A stretch of DNA of 64,000 nucleotides from Planktothrix sp. FACHB-1365 (GCF_014697575.1 NZ_JACJSC010000010.1:1-64000), one strand, 5' to 3'. Counted from the stretch's first letter, positions 34,676 through 44,599 are shown. Made by a program: numbers and translations. The notes: generated by a model not told the origin, from the sequence alone.

Positions 34676-35032
34676 ATGTCTGCTTCTCCACTCACACTCA
34701 ATTTAACTCAAGGTTCTGTCTCTCTGCGGTTTACCCCCGAAGCCGCCCAGAATTTAAAAGGGGTACTCGATGAAATCATGCAAAAACTCAAAGCGGTGGC
34801 GGCAAAAACAACTCCAGGAAGCGGTAAACCCACCCCTCAAAAGCCAATTGAATATCAATATACCGGGGATATTTTTTTAGAAGTTTTTTGTAACCCTAAT
34901 ATTTGGCCAAGTCCCTTTGCGGCGAAAGTCTTGATTACAGTCCGCGATGAACGCATTAAACTCATGACTGAAGCGGAACTCACCCGAATTATTGATGATG
35001 TAAATCAATACCTCGACCAAGTAAGCGAATAA
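34676..35032 (+). CDS. Conserved hypothetical protein, 118 residues
   Basis: The protein (MSASPLTLNLTQGSVSLRFT...) is soluble, with a central GDIFLEVFCNPNIWPSPFAA and a C-terminal helix ending DDVNQYLDQVSE. It resembles small cyanobacterial proteins of unknown function; I give no role. The ATG at 34676 is preferred over a TTG at 34661. The next gene starts 128 bases downstream on the same strand. Confidence 0.6.
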   Translation: MSASPLTLNLTQGSVSLRFTPEAAQNLKGVLDEIMQKLKAVAAKTTPGSGKPTPQKPIEYQYTGDIFLEVFCNPNIWPSPFAAKVLITVRDERIKLMTEAELTRIIDDVNQYLDQVSE

Positions 35033-35160
35033 GTTGTTAGAATATACAAGCAAAATCGGGCTTTTTTTGGGCTTAGGCTAACTCATCCCGAACAAATCTA
35101 CCAAACGCTGATCACATTCAAGCTTGAATCCTATCTAAATTAAGGAATGTTTTGATTCTG

Positions 35161-35562
35161 ATGAATGCTGAACACTTAACCGACCTACTCCACAAAGGAT
35201 TTCGCGTCACCCTGGGCGCGACTTCTTCCCTGATTGAGATCTTACAAGATCCTTACAAACGCAATGAGAATCTCGGAAAAATTCAGTCACAGGTTAGCGA
35301 ATTAGCTGATGAATGGGCTGAAAAAGGAAAAATGACCGAGCAAGAAGCTCGCAATTTTGTGGATACGATCCTTTCTCAACGTCATCAGAACGTTAATACA
35401 GACACAACAACGGTAACAAATTCGTCTTCTGTGTCCTATCCCTCAACAGTTCCAAACGGCTCTGACCCAGAACCTATCCGGGAAATCCAAGACCTCACCA
35501 CTCAAATCGCTGAGTTACGAGATGAATTAAAACACCTACGCGAATCCAATTCTTCTCACTAA
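35161..35562 (+). CDS. Phasin-like helical protein
   Basis: The 133-residue protein is mostly helical, beginning MNAEHLTDLLHKGFRVTLGA and SSLIEILQDPYKRNENLGKI, with a Ser/Thr-rich middle and a coiled-coil end (EIQDLTTQIAELRDELKHLR). This resembles phasin-like proteins of cyanobacteria, which bind polyhydroxyalkanoate granules. No granule-synthesis genes are adjacent. The ATG at 35161 is used over a TTG at 35152. It may act with the small protein just upstream. Confidence 0.55.
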   Translation: MNAEHLTDLLHKGFRVTLGATSSLIEILQDPYKRNENLGKIQSQVSELADEWAEKGKMTEQEARNFVDTILSQRHQNVNTDTTTVTNSSSVSYPSTVPNGSDPEPIREIQDLTTQIAELRDELKHLRESNSSH

Positions 35563-36017
35563 TGACGATTAATCCCGCCTCCAAAACTCAACTCTTGGGA
35601 TCAGAATTGATCGGAATTGGGTTCGGGATGATCGGGCGGGATTATCGTTTTCAGTCTTATTGCTTGATATCTAATCGCAGAATCTATCCTGAAATTGTTC
35701 AATTTCATACTGCCATCGATACCATATCGCACGAGCTTAAATTTTAACTTTATTATTCGTTTCCGAATCTCAGGTCTTGAGCAACGTTCCTTCAAACTGC
35801 CAGGATTAATCCTAAGTCAACCCATTGATTACGAATTCAAGATATTTTAGACTTAAGACATCGGAAATCAGCAAGGCCTGAAAGAGCCACTAGATTGAGT
35901 TTCTAACTTGACCTGGATCAGTAGACCCATAAATTTGAGCCTACAGGTACAGGAGTCAACATTTAGCGAACTAAAAAGTCTGAAAAATCTTTTGTGTTTT
36001 AAAATTCAGTCGGGATT
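35563..36017. other. Intergenic region, nothing recognised
   Basis: No credible gene, repeat array or RNA is seen. Short open frames on both strands (e.g. plus-strand 35562-35747) lack ribosome-binding sites and family features. Confidence 0.45.
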
Positions 36018-36242
36018 TTAATCATTATCCCAGGTTTCATGGCCAATTAAGTCGCCAATTCGATCTCTGAGCAAGAAATTGCACTCTTCCAACTCACACT
36101 CCACACAAGCCCATTCCCGTGCTGGAATATATTGGCAAAGTGTATAGATGGGTTGCTGACGGCTCACAATTCCCTTGGTGACGAGTTGGCGGGCTTCGTC
36201 TTTGATCACATCTAATGAATATTGGACAGTGGTGTAAGTCAT
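36018..36242 (-). CDS. DUF4327 family protein
   Basis: The 74-residue protein reads MTYTTVQYSLDVIKDEARQL and VTKGIVSRQQPIYTLCQYIP then REWACVECELEECNFLLRDR. This is the DUF4327 pattern with CxxCxxxxC cysteines, a family restricted to cyanobacteria. The function is unknown. The ATG at 36242 has a GAGG before it; the frame extends back to 36284 with no homology. Confidence 0.85.
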   Translation of the reverse strand: MTYTTVQYSLDVIKDEARQLVTKGIVSRQQPIYTLCQYIPAREWACVECELEECNFLLRDRIGDLIGHETWDND

Positions 36243-36474
36243 AGTTCGCCCTCTTGGGGTTGCCGGAGAAGTTGTTGGCATCACTATTAATATAATCGAA
36301 AAATTGATTTTAGGAAAGGTTTTTTTTCAGTATAAGCCAATACAAATACTGGGGCTTTTTCCATAAAAATTTGAAAAGTCCCTAGACATACGCCCAGGAC
36401 GTGGGTTAAGCCTTCCGAAGTTTTTCTGTGATCACCCTCTGGATTGATGATCAGACCCTGTTCTTAACTTTTTC

Positions 36475-38079
36475 TTAAATTCCCCAGAGAACTTTTAATG
36501 CCATCTCCTGTGCAACCGGCGTTTGACCATAGGAGAAAACAAAAGGAGTTTGAGGGGGAATTTGAGGTAAAAACTGTTCTAGGGTGTAGGGACTTCCGTA
36601 AATTACAAGGGCCTGTAACTGATTCTCTCTTAATATAATATTTAACCAATCTTGAGCAATTTGGGTTAACCCCGAACTATCACGGAAGGCATTCGCGCGA
36701 ATAAACACTTGCAGTAAAGTGGGATCAGAAGAAATACGGAGTGATGAATCATTTGGCGAATCCGAAGATACCGCAGCATGACAATCAACCAGTTGTAACC
36801 GATAACCCAACTGGGTTGGACGGGCGATCGCCGGGGTATGATTGCCTAAAATCGCACAATTGAGCAAATCATCCACAATCACCAAATTTCGCATCGGTTG
36901 TGGAGTTTGAGGCAGAACTAACGGTAAGGTTCCTCCCTGTTTGAGAGAATCCTGTAAAATTGTCCTCACCAGTTGTTGAGAGGTGGGTTGAGACAAGGAA
37001 TCAAATAAAGTCTTGGAATCTCGATGGGGGAAACAATAGGACTCCGACCGTTGCCAGTCTGGAAATACCTTGGCTTTTGCCTGCCAAATTCGCTCCATAG
37101 AGGCTTCAATCCGTTCAGGAGAAATCCGACCCTCCGCCACCGCCGTACAAACAGCTTTAATTGTTACCTGGGGATCAAGGGGCATTAACAAAATATCCGC
37201 CCCCGCTTCCACCGCTAAAATGGCAGCTTCTTCTTGAGAATATCGTTTGGCGATTGCCCCCATGACTAAAGCATCGGTCACCACCAACCCCTCAAATCCT
37301 AACCGTTGTCTTAACTGACCCTGAACAATAGCCGGAGATAAGGTAGCCGGACGTTCAGTATCCCAAGCCGGAATTAATAAATGCGCCATCATCACTGTAT
37401 CGACCCCCGATGCCATACTTGCCACAAAAGGGGGTAATTCCACCTGGGTTAGACGTTCATCAGAATGGGGAATTACAGGTAATTCTAAATGGGAATCAAT
37501 CGCCGTATCTCCATGACCCGGAAAATGTTTCGCCGTCGTTAATACCGGATAACCTTGACATCCCCGAATAAAAGCCGTGGCTAACTGACTCACCCGTTCT
37601 GGAGTTTCCCCAAAAGAACGAACATTAATGACGGGATTTTTAGGATTATTATTAACATCTACAACGGGGGCTAGTATCCAATTTAACCCGACCGTCAGAG
37701 CTTCTTGGGCTGTAATCGCCCCCATTTTTTCAGCATAAAATTTGGCTTGTTCCAGGGATTGATTTGCTAACGCCCCAATCGCCATCAGCGGCGGAAACCA
37801 AGTCGCTCCCGCAAATCGCTGACCTACCCCCTCCTCCACATCAGCCGCCACCAATAACGGAAATTTAGCCCAGGATTGCAATAATTGAGTCCGAGCCGCC
37901 AATTCCGCCGCACTCCCATCCACTAAAATGACTCCCCCCACACCCAAATCCTGTAACCAATATTGCAAGCGCTGGGCCGGAGGTTCCCAAAGGGGATAAC
38001 GAATTTGATGATCAAATAAAAAACCAGAGGCGCGCACCACGACCATCTGGGCTACTTGTTCTGCTAAAGAAAGAGTCAT
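36475..38079 (-). CDS. Glycoside hydrolase family 3 (beta-N-acetylhexosaminidase type)
   Basis: The 534-residue protein has the family-3 N-terminal barrel with the NagZ signature KHFPGHGDTAIDSHLELPVI at about residue 182, including the catalytic His/Asp pair. The nucleophile Asp lies in EGLVVTDALVMGAI, the conserved VTDxLxMxAI pattern. The C-terminal part is a further domain. NagZ-type enzymes remove N-acetylglucosamine from peptidoglycan fragments. No signal peptide is seen, suggesting a cytoplasmic place. It is 103 bases from rbfA on the same strand. Confidence 0.88.
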   Translation of the reverse strand: MTLSLAEQVAQMVVVRASGFLFDHQIRYPLWEPPAQRLQYWLQDLGVGGVILVDGSAAELAARTQLLQSWAKFPLLVAADVEEGVGQRFAGATWFPPLMAIGALANQSLEQAKFYAEKMGAITAQEALTVGLNWILAPVVDVNNNPKNPVINVRSFGETPERVSQLATAFIRGCQGYPVLTTAKHFPGHGDTAIDSHLELPVIPHSDERLTQVELPPFVASMASGVDTVMMAHLLIPAWDTERPATLSPAIVQGQLRQRLGFEGLVVTDALVMGAIAKRYSQEEAAILAVEAGADILLMPLDPQVTIKAVCTAVAEGRISPERIEASMERIWQAKAKVFPDWQRSESYCFPHRDSKTLFDSLSQPTSQQLVRTILQDSLKQGGTLPLVLPQTPQPMRNLVIVDDLLNCAILGNHTPAIARPTQLGYRLQLVDCHAAVSSDSPNDSSLRISSDPTLLQVFIRANAFRDSSGLTQIAQDWLNIILRENQLQALVIYGSPYTLEQFLPQIPPQTPFVFSYGQTPVAQEMALKVLWGI

Positions 38080-38112
38080 AATCTGGGCTGTTGACGGTTG
38101 GCTGTTGTGTTA

Positions 38113-38146
38113 CGGAGTGCGGAGTGCGGAGTGCGGAGTGCGGAGT
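38113..38146 (+). repeat. STRR heptamer array (CGGAGTG x4 and a partial copy)
   Basis: Four copies of CGGAGTG plus CGGAGT, followed by CAGAAGTTAATAAATTCCCC. The same heptamer and the same downstream flank occur at 45119-45185, so the whole arrangement is a dispersed repeat. Confidence 0.9.
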
Positions 38147-38182
38147 CAGAAGTTAATAAATTCCCCCTGCTCCCCCTACCTT

Positions 38183-38581
38183 CTACTCTTCTTCCCCATA
38201 ATCGCTAAAATCTTCTTCGTCAGGCTTGCGGTTGTGGGAAATTTCGTTCAATAAGCTTAACATTTTGTCTCCCCGTTCCAAGGAACGATCTTCTAAAAAA
38301 ATCACTTCTGGAGTGCGACGCAAACGAACGCGCTGACCTAAATAAGAACGGATATAACCCGTTGCAGACTTTAACCCTTCCATTGTTTCTCGTCTAGCTT
38401 CTTCCGTCCCATAAATACTGACAAAAATTTTGGCGTGTTGCAGATCGCCTGAAACATCTACATCCGTAATACTTACCAGACCACTGCCAACACGGTCATC
38501 TTTAATCCCATCAATCAGGATCTGACTGACCTCCCGTTTAATTTGTGAAGCCACACGGGACACTCGACGATCTGTAGCCAT
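38183..38581 (-). CDS. rbfA: Ribosome-binding factor A
   Basis: The 132-residue protein begins [20 protein letters not shown] and has the KH-like domain [20 protein letters not shown] and [20 protein letters not shown]. RbfA assists 16S rRNA processing in the small subunit. The C-terminus is acidic ([12 protein letters not shown]). It is divergent from sipA. Confidence 0.95.
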   Translation of the reverse strand: MATDRRVSRVASQIKREVSQILIDGIKDDRVGSGLVSITDVDVSGDLQHAKIFVSIYGTEEARRETMEGLKSATGYIRSYLGQRVRLRRTPEVIFLEDRSLERGDKMLSLLNEISHNRKPDEEDFSDYGEEE

Positions 38582-38725
38582 GATTACGACCCCCTCAAAC
38601 AGTCTTATTCTTGCACTGTCTCAAGTTTAACGTGCTTATTTCTCATTTTGCCGATAAAATCCCGATAATTGGGGGATTAAGCCCCATGATATCTTACGGA
38701 TTGAAGATCATTTCTGGGTTTGTTA

Positions 38726-38977
38726 ATGGAAAAAGAGTTTGAAATCCGGCAAAAAGTAAGAGTGATTGCCATTCCTCCCTATGTGAAAACAGCCGAACCC
38801 ATGCCAATTTTACGGCCATCGAGTGTGATTAAACTCGGCGAAGTCGGTATTGTGATTGATAGACGACCCGGTGGCTATTGGGGGGTTTTATTCTCAAAAG
38901 GGGCATTCTTAATGGATAGTCAATATATTGAAGCCGTAGAGCCCTCTAAAGACGAGGAGAAGATGAAACATACTTGA
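38726..38977 (+). CDS. sipA: SipA, NblS-interacting regulatory protein
   Basis: The 83-residue protein reads MEKEFEIRQKVRVIAIPPYV and KTAEPMPILRPSSVIKLGEV then RRPGGYWGVLFSKGAFLMDS. This is the SipA pattern of cyanobacteria and plastid-related genomes. SipA binds the histidine kinase NblS (Hik33), which controls stress and high-light genes. The ATG at 38726 is chosen over a TTG at 38720. Confidence 0.93.
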   Translation: MEKEFEIRQKVRVIAIPPYVKTAEPMPILRPSSVIKLGEVGIVIDRRPGGYWGVLFSKGAFLMDSQYIEAVEPSKDEEKMKHT

Positions 38978-39089
38978 ATTGAAGCGATCGCAACAAAGAG
39001 GAAACAACTGTTCCCTACTATACAAAACGATGCCACCCCTTGAAGAGATGGCATCACCCACAGAAAACAGTTAGTTTAGAACAACACCT

Positions 39090-39914
39090 TTACCACAGAC
39101 CTCGGACAGGGGGTGGTGGTGGCGGTAGTGGGGGTGGTGGTGGCGGTAGTGGGGGTCGGGGTGTAGGTGGTGGGGCTGGGGGTGCAGCAGGGAAATTTAT
39201 TTCTTGGACTGAACACCCAGCTTTTCCATATTGAGAGGCTTTCTTAAACAGAGAATCGAGATTCCCGGCTAGACCCTTAACTTTATCCACTGTCTCAGGA
39301 ATATTCCCGATATCAACGTATGCTCCAGGAGTGGGATAGTTATCGAGAATATCCAAGAAAGATAGTTTCCCGTCTGCACTAAGGGCATTGATCAAGGCTG
39401 CACGGATTGCTGTCCCGTTCATAGCAGCAGTGCTATTCCAGATTCCCGGTTTTCCACGATGCAGTCTAATCGTTGTCCCCACCGCATTCGTTAATTCTTC
39501 ACCTTCTGGGGAAGTGATAATGCAAACAAAGGGAACTAAATCAAAACCGACCTCTAAGGTCATCAGACCTCGAAGGGTATCGGGCTCGATTTTAGAGGCC
39601 TTAACGATTTGACTAATCGTTTTAGTCATAGTCCCCGTTTCAGCAAAAGCTTTTAATTCACTGATTAAGATGGGGACTTGGAAGGGGCCGTAGGTCAGAA
39701 TTACACGATCTTCTCCACAGAATACCGTGCGATCCGCGTTCGGAAAATCGAGAATCGGTGAAGGGACTCTCATATAATCCGGGGATGGGGGGCAAGCGCT
39801 AGGATGGTGCGCTTTTGCTTGGGGAATCATAACAGCAGTGTTGCTGAATAATACCCCAGCCAGTACCCCCAAAATTAATCTCGGTTGTAGTCTTTGAGGT
39901 TTGGGTATTTTCAT
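39090..39914 (-). CDS. Secreted DUF1400-like protein with polyproline tail
   Basis: The 274-residue protein has a signal peptide (MKIPKPQRLQPRLILGVLAG..., cut near AKA). The mature part has VILTYGPFQVPILISELKAF and ETGTMTKTISQIVKASKIEP, like the N-terminal DUF1400 domain of cyanobacterial alpha/beta hydrolases; here no hydrolase follows. Four cysteines could form disulfides. It ends in a long proline-rich tail (PPPPPPLPPPPPPVRGLW). The ATG at 39914 is chosen to start with the signal peptide. It faces the periplasm or outside; the role is unknown. Confidence 0.65.
   Translation of the reverse strand: MKIPKPQRLQPRLILGVLAGVLFSNTAVMIPQAKAHHPSACPPSPDYMRVPSPILDFPNADRTVFCGEDRVILTYGPFQVPILISELKAFAETGTMTKTISQIVKASKIEPDTLRGLMTLEVGFDLVPFVCIITSPEGEELTNAVGTTIRLHRGKPGIWNSTAAMNGTAIRAALINALSADGKLSFLDILDNYPTPGAYVDIGNIPETVDKVKGLAGNLDSLFKKASQYGKAGCSVQEINFPAAPPAPPPTPRPPLPPPPPPLPPPPPPVRGLW
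39109..39185 (+). repeat. G-rich tandem stretch (plus strand), polyproline coding on minus
   Basis: The plus strand is almost pure G and T with runs of GGGGG and GGTGG repeated in two near-identical GGGGGTGGTGGTGGCGGTAG units (39110 and 39131 region). It encodes the polyproline tail of the secreted protein on the other strand. It could fold into G-quadruplexes. Confidence 0.8.
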
Positions 39915-40089
39915 TATTAACTGATTTAATTGCAAAACAATCAGTGTGTTTTGACTTAACAGCTTAAATGGTGTTGCCAAGTTTCACAAGAGTAAAGTCC
40001 AATTTTTTATCAGCCTAGGGAATAGAGGGTAGGGTGTAGGGTCTAAAGCATAGCGTGTAAGGTTTATGGTGTGGGCTATAGAGCCGACA

Positions 40090-40986
40090 TTAACTGGGTA
40101 ACAGAATTAATAGAGATTTTAGAGATTGTAGTGCTAATAGCAAGACAACTGTACCCGCAATAATAATTGTGGCAGGAACGAGAAGACTCTGTAGACGACG
40201 TAAGGTTTGTTCAAGTTCCTCTTCATAGTAATTTGTGAGTTTTTGTAAGGCTAAATCTAATCTTCCCGTCGCTTCTCCGGTGCGGATCATTTGCAAAGCC
40301 ACCGCAGGTAAACGCCCTTCTAAGCTTTGACTCAAGGTTTTTTCGGCGGGTATTTGACCTAATGCAATGGTAATGGTAGCTTTCATTTCCGATTTCGGAA
40401 TATGAGCGCGAATTAATTCTAATCCGGCTAACAACGACATTCCACAACTCAGGGGTAATTTTAATTCTCCCAAATACAACATCATCCGGGCTGTGGCAAT
40501 TTTTTTCACCAAGGGTAAACGAGGCACAATTTTAGGAATCGCCAATCCAATCACCGCTAAAATTCCCAACACAAAAAACCACCCCTGACCCGATAAACCC
40601 GATAAATAACATAAGGTGAGTACCAACAGGGCAATACTGATAGCTGTAGTAATAGCCGCAAGGGTGACAGATTGATACAGTTGTTGATGACGAGCTTGTT
40701 GTTCCTCAATCTCAGCAATTCGATAGCAAATTTCCGGTAACATCCCCTGGGATTCTCCCAGTTGGATCAAACCAATTGTCCAACGGTCAAAATATCGGGA
40801 TGCTAAGGCTAAGGCGGAGGCTAAATCAGCCCCTCTTCCTGTTGCTGCTATCATTTTATTGAGATAACGGCCTAATTGAGGATAGCTTTCTTTCCCCACC
40901 AAAGTTAAGCTCTGCTGTACCGTTAAGCCGGAGTTCAATAATGTTGCCAATTGGAAGAAAAAAAGAGCTTTTTCGCGGGGAGTCAT
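40090..40986 (-). CDS. PilC/GspF-like type II secretion F domain protein
   Basis: The 298-residue inner-membrane protein has two T2SF domains: FFFQLATLLNSGLTVQQSLT with LGESQGMLPEICYRIAEIEE, and LGELKLPLSCGMSLLAGLEL with RTGEATGRLDLALQKLTNYY. Hydrophobic segments around 110-155 and at the C-terminus match. It lacks the first ~100 residues of full PilC. It is likely a platform protein of a type IV pilus or secretion system. No other pil genes are adjacent. The ATG at 40986 is chosen; the frame continues to 41067. Confidence 0.83.
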   Translation of the reverse strand: MTPREKALFFFQLATLLNSGLTVQQSLTLVGKESYPQLGRYLNKMIAATGRGADLASALALASRYFDRWTIGLIQLGESQGMLPEICYRIAEIEEQQARHQQLYQSVTLAAITTAISIALLVLTLCYLSGLSGQGWFFVLGILAVIGLAIPKIVPRLPLVKKIATARMMLYLGELKLPLSCGMSLLAGLELIRAHIPKSEMKATITIALGQIPAEKTLSQSLEGRLPAVALQMIRTGEATGRLDLALQKLTNYYEEELEQTLRRLQSLLVPATIIIAGTVVLLLALQSLKSLLILLPS

Positions 40987-41183
40987 TAGGGAACTGGGTG
41001 TTACTGCATGAGGGCAGAAGTTACAGAGAAGAGGATAGATGAAGGGTTGTTCATCATCTATCCTCAACTGGATGCTCTATTGTGCCAAAAAGGAACCCTA
41101 GAATCAAGGGTTGTTGGCAATTTTAAGAGATCCGTTGACCATTGGCCCATCTCAACGGAAGTAATATTCCCTGTTTTTGGAAA

Positions 41184-43304
41184 TTACAACCCTAAATCCA
41201 GTTTCCAATATTTGAGAGTTCCCGTATTTTCAGCAACAGCATCAATCACCCTTAACTGCCAATTCCCTTGGGCTGGGAGATTGAGAAACTGTCTTAAATA
41301 CAGTGTGTTTTGTAAGGTGTAGGTGGTTTTTAATTGAGTTTTAACCCCTAAAGTTCGATTTTGAAGTAAAACTTTATCTCCATTGGGTGCAACTAACCAA
41401 ACTTCAAGATCTCCTAAGAAACTATGTTCAATTTCAACTGTTACCTGAATATCTTGAATCGGACTGGTTTCTGTAATCGTAATTGAACTAATCAGACCCT
41501 TGGAATTATTATCAGGAATAGCTAGAATTTGACTATTTTCTTGGGAAATATTGCGAGAAATTTGTTGCTGAACCATGCGTTTATTTTGTGCCATTTGCAC
41601 CGCTTTAAACGCATTAACTTTGCCATAGCCAAACCATTGAGAATAGCCATTTTTATCATAATTTCCCATGCGAATTCCCAACTGAGGATCAGGATCAGAA
41701 TCCACAATTTTATCTGAACTTTGTTCAAGAATTCGTCGAACTTCTTGGGCTGTTAAATTTGGATTAGCGGATAACACTAAAGCTGCCACCCCAGCCACAA
41801 CGGGAGTCGCACTAGAGGTTCCACCGAAATAAGGTGTAAAATCCGATTGATCATAACCAGCGGCTCCCATGCGGTCAGTTGTAAATACCCCTAATCCCGG
41901 TAACGTTCCTTTCAAAACCGGAGGAGTACCAATATATCCGGTTTCTTGTAACCACATTCCCGGTGGCGCATTATTACTGGGAGCGCACACACAAACCCCA
42001 GTTCCCCAGTTACTATAAGCCGATTTTTTACCCAGACTATTAGAAGCAGAAACCGCAATTACATCAGGATGAACTGCAAAACCAGATAACCATTTAACCC
42101 GACCTTTAATAATATCATTAGGCCAGCCGGATTCATCAAGAATACCATTAATTGGACGATTAGCATTTCCAGCTGCAAAAATAATTACACAACCTTTACC
42201 CTGACGACCTTTAGTTGCAGCTTTATTAATAACAGCTTTTTGACGAACTGATAAAGGAAAATAAATGGCACTCGCCCCCCAACTGCAAGAAATAACAGAA
42301 GCTCCTTTATCAATCGCCCAATTAAAAATTTGTTCAACGGATTCATCATCTAAAAACCCTGTTGTCCGAATCGGCATTAAAGCACAACCGGGTGCTACCC
42401 CAACAATGCCTTTACCGTTTTCTTCAGCAACAGCCACCCCAGCACAAGCGGTTCCGTGATTATCCGTTGGAGCTTCGGGAAGGGGAAGACTATCTCGACT
42501 TTTTAAATCCAAAGGCGCAACAATTTTACCAACCCCTTGAAAATCCGGGTGATTAATATCAACAGAATCATCGCTAATTGCCACAACAATAGAACGAACT
42601 CCTCTGGTAATATCCCAAGCTTGTTCAGCCGAAATATGGCAACCTGCTGCCATTTGATTACCTTCATTACAATGTAAATACCATTGCTTACTGTACAAAG
42701 AATCCCGGGGAACATAATGGGGCTGACTTCTAATCACAATATTCGGTTCAGCCAATAAAACCTGAGTATTTCGAGTTAAACGATTGGCAATTTTTAAAGG
42801 ATTTTCTTGAGCTTGAGTTGTAATTTCATAAACAAAACCATTCGGTATCCCTTCTATCGGCTTTAACTCTTTTAATCCTACTTCTGAAGTAATAGACTCT
42901 CGTGTTGAAGCATCAACGTCTTCTTGAAACTGAATAGTCAGTTGATTAGTTAAATAAATCACTGAGGAGGGATCGTTATCCAGTTGGTAAACATGGCTGG
43001 CAAAGTCAATATACTCCGAATTCCGGGCTAATGCCATCGCCTCATCCAATTGATTGGGAGCCACTGTAACTTCCTCTAAAGCCGGAGGAACACTATTGGC
43101 GTGTTGCATTGGAATCGGTGGCTGTGGTAAATCTTTAATTCCAGAGGTACTGGGAGACAATCTGACCGTAAAGCGATCAGGAACTTTATGCAGAATTAAT
43201 TCCTCTCCACCCCGTTGCAAAACATTGCCGATACTCTGGTCAGGAACGCCAATTCCTTGATAGTTGGGTTGTGAAACATTAGATGAGTTAACTGGTGATG
43301 TCAT
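41184..43304 (-). CDS. Subtilisin-like serine protease (S8) with C-terminal P domain
   Basis: The 706-residue protein has a long N-terminal propeptide-like region (ending with the FVYEITTQAQENPLKIANRL stretch). The catalytic residues are visible: Asp in VVAISDDSVDINHPDF (about 246), His in DNHGTACAGVAVAE (about 281) and Ser in FGGTSSATPVVAGVAALV (about 495). A C-terminal P domain follows (ITETSPIQDIQVTVEIEHSF and WQLRVIDAVAENTGTL), as in proprotein convertases. No classical signal peptide is seen; export or the substrate is unknown. All catalytic residues are intact. Confidence 0.92.
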   Translation of the reverse strand: MTSPVNSSNVSQPNYQGIGVPDQSIGNVLQRGGEELILHKVPDRFTVRLSPSTSGIKDLPQPPIPMQHANSVPPALEEVTVAPNQLDEAMALARNSEYIDFASHVYQLDNDPSSVIYLTNQLTIQFQEDVDASTRESITSEVGLKELKPIEGIPNGFVYEITTQAQENPLKIANRLTRNTQVLLAEPNIVIRSQPHYVPRDSLYSKQWYLHCNEGNQMAAGCHISAEQAWDITRGVRSIVVAISDDSVDINHPDFQGVGKIVAPLDLKSRDSLPLPEAPTDNHGTACAGVAVAEENGKGIVGVAPGCALMPIRTTGFLDDESVEQIFNWAIDKGASVISCSWGASAIYFPLSVRQKAVINKAATKGRQGKGCVIIFAAGNANRPINGILDESGWPNDIIKGRVKWLSGFAVHPDVIAVSASNSLGKKSAYSNWGTGVCVCAPSNNAPPGMWLQETGYIGTPPVLKGTLPGLGVFTTDRMGAAGYDQSDFTPYFGGTSSATPVVAGVAALVLSANPNLTAQEVRRILEQSSDKIVDSDPDPQLGIRMGNYDKNGYSQWFGYGKVNAFKAVQMAQNKRMVQQQISRNISQENSQILAIPDNNSKGLISSITITETSPIQDIQVTVEIEHSFLGDLEVWLVAPNGDKVLLQNRTLGVKTQLKTTYTLQNTLYLRQFLNLPAQGNWQLRVIDAVAENTGTLKYWKLDLGL

Positions 43305-43602
43305 AAAATAGTTCGGTAAGTGGGAAACTCTGAATTTTTAGACCTGAGAGGGAAACGACGCGGGTAGTTAAAACCGCCGTGAATCTTTAAGGTTTAAATT
43401 CACATTCATAATGTAGATCTATGTATTCTGGACGGTTTGGCAGAAAACCAATAAAATCCTGATCCCTACAGCCCCAAAAAAAATATAACCTGTCTCGGTA
43501 AAGCTGGGATGAGGTTACTGACACAGTACGGGATTGGTCAAGATTAATGATAAGATCCATGAAGTTTAATGTTTTTTTTTATCGCGTTCGCGCAATTGAG
43601 TC
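43305..43602. other. Divergent intergenic region, no feature recognised
   Basis: About 300 bases separate the subtilase and the secreted protein gene. The region must hold both promoters; an AT-rich T run lies close to the plus-strand start, but I cannot mark clear boxes. Confidence 0.4.
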
Positions 43603-44271
43603 ATGGTATCCTCTGGAACTGTTAGCTTCCTTCAACGTACAGCCTACCTATCTATCCCTTTGATGATGGCTTGGGGTGTCTTATTCCCGCTCGGTGTTAA
43701 TGCTCAAGAATCTTCTCCCACCCTTTCACCAGGGGATGTACAGTTGAGGGATGGCACAGAAACGGAGGTTGCGCCACCATCGGGTGATCCGGTTCCCCTC
43801 AATCCTAATGATATTCGTCCTTTGTCGTTGGATAGTAGTTTTTTAAGTATTGAGGGCGGGAAACGGTTAATGCAAGAAGCTAATACTGCTGTTTCCGGTG
43901 AAAATTACACTGAAGCTGAAAAAAAACTTCAGGAAGCGCGTCAAGTTTTTAACCAATTATCTAATTTTTATCAACAGTTAGCAGCTAGTTTTTCCGGTGT
44001 CGATAACCGCATTGCAGACAGTCACAGAAATGCAGCCCGTGAAACGGCACAAATGCGCGATACCGCCACCTATCAGTTAGCATTATTACACCGAGCTAAA
44101 AATCAACCTGAACTTGCGGTTCCCTTATTAATTCAGATTATCCGATCCCAAGCCCCCACGAGAGATTTAGGGAAAAAAGCGTATCAACAGTTACTCGAAT
44201 TAGGATTTGTAACCGATCCCTTTCCCCGCACAGGTAACGCAGAAAACCAACCTACCTCTGCTGCACCATAA
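43603..44271 (+). CDS. Secreted helical protein, unknown function
   Basis: The 222-residue protein has a signal peptide (LSIPLMMAWGVLFPLGVNAQ, cut near NAQ). The mature part is acidic and Pro-rich, then forms helical pairs EEANTAVSGENYTEAEKKLQ-like, reading EANTAVSGENYTEAEKKLQE and QVFNQLSNFYQQLAASFSGV, as in TPR-like or SlyX-like repeats of cyanobacteria. I name no family. It is upstream of bolA-grxD on the same strand. Confidence 0.6.
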   Translation: MVSSGTVSFLQRTAYLSIPLMMAWGVLFPLGVNAQESSPTLSPGDVQLRDGTETEVAPPSGDPVPLNPNDIRPLSLDSSFLSIEGGKRLMQEANTAVSGENYTEAEKKLQEARQVFNQLSNFYQQLAASFSGVDNRIADSHRNAARETAQMRDTATYQLALLHRAKNQPELAVPLLIQIIRSQAPTRDLGKKAYQQLLELGFVTDPFPRTGNAENQPTSAAP

Positions 44272-44341
44272 TGGGGAGTCGGGTAAAAGTTACCCAGGTT
44301 CATGCCACGTTAGTTCATAACACTATTATTGAGGAATAACA

Positions 44342-44599
44342 ATGATTACACTGAATCAAGTTGAAGCCCTGATTAAGTCGGAATTGCCCGATGCACTGGT
44401 TCAAGTTCAAGATTTGGGAGGAGGCGACCATTTACAAGCGATTGTGGTGTCTGCTGAATTTGAGGGTAAAACCTTAGTTAAACAACACCAAATGGTTTAT
44501 AAGGCTGTTAAAGAAGCGATGGCAACAGAAGTAATTCATGCCTTAGCCTTAAAGACCTATACCCCTCAAGAATGGCAAAAAAACAGCGAAGTCACTTAA
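44342..44599 (+). CDS. BolA family protein
   Basis: The 85-residue protein reads [20 protein letters not shown], then [20 protein letters not shown] and [30 protein letters not shown], the BolA fold with conserved His residues. BolA proteins bind monothiol glutaredoxins and take part in iron-sulfur cluster delivery. The grxD-like gene follows, so they probably form a complex. Confidence 0.93.
   Translation: MITLNQVEALIKSELPDALVQVQDLGGGDHLQAIVVSAEFEGKTLVKQHQMVYKAVKEAMATEVIHALALKTYTPQEWQKNSEVT

Noticed and set aside
35562-35747. Plus-strand ORF, 61 residues, touching the phasin-like gene
   Set aside because: No ribosome-binding site, no family resemblance, and an AT-rich composition typical of noncoding DNA here.
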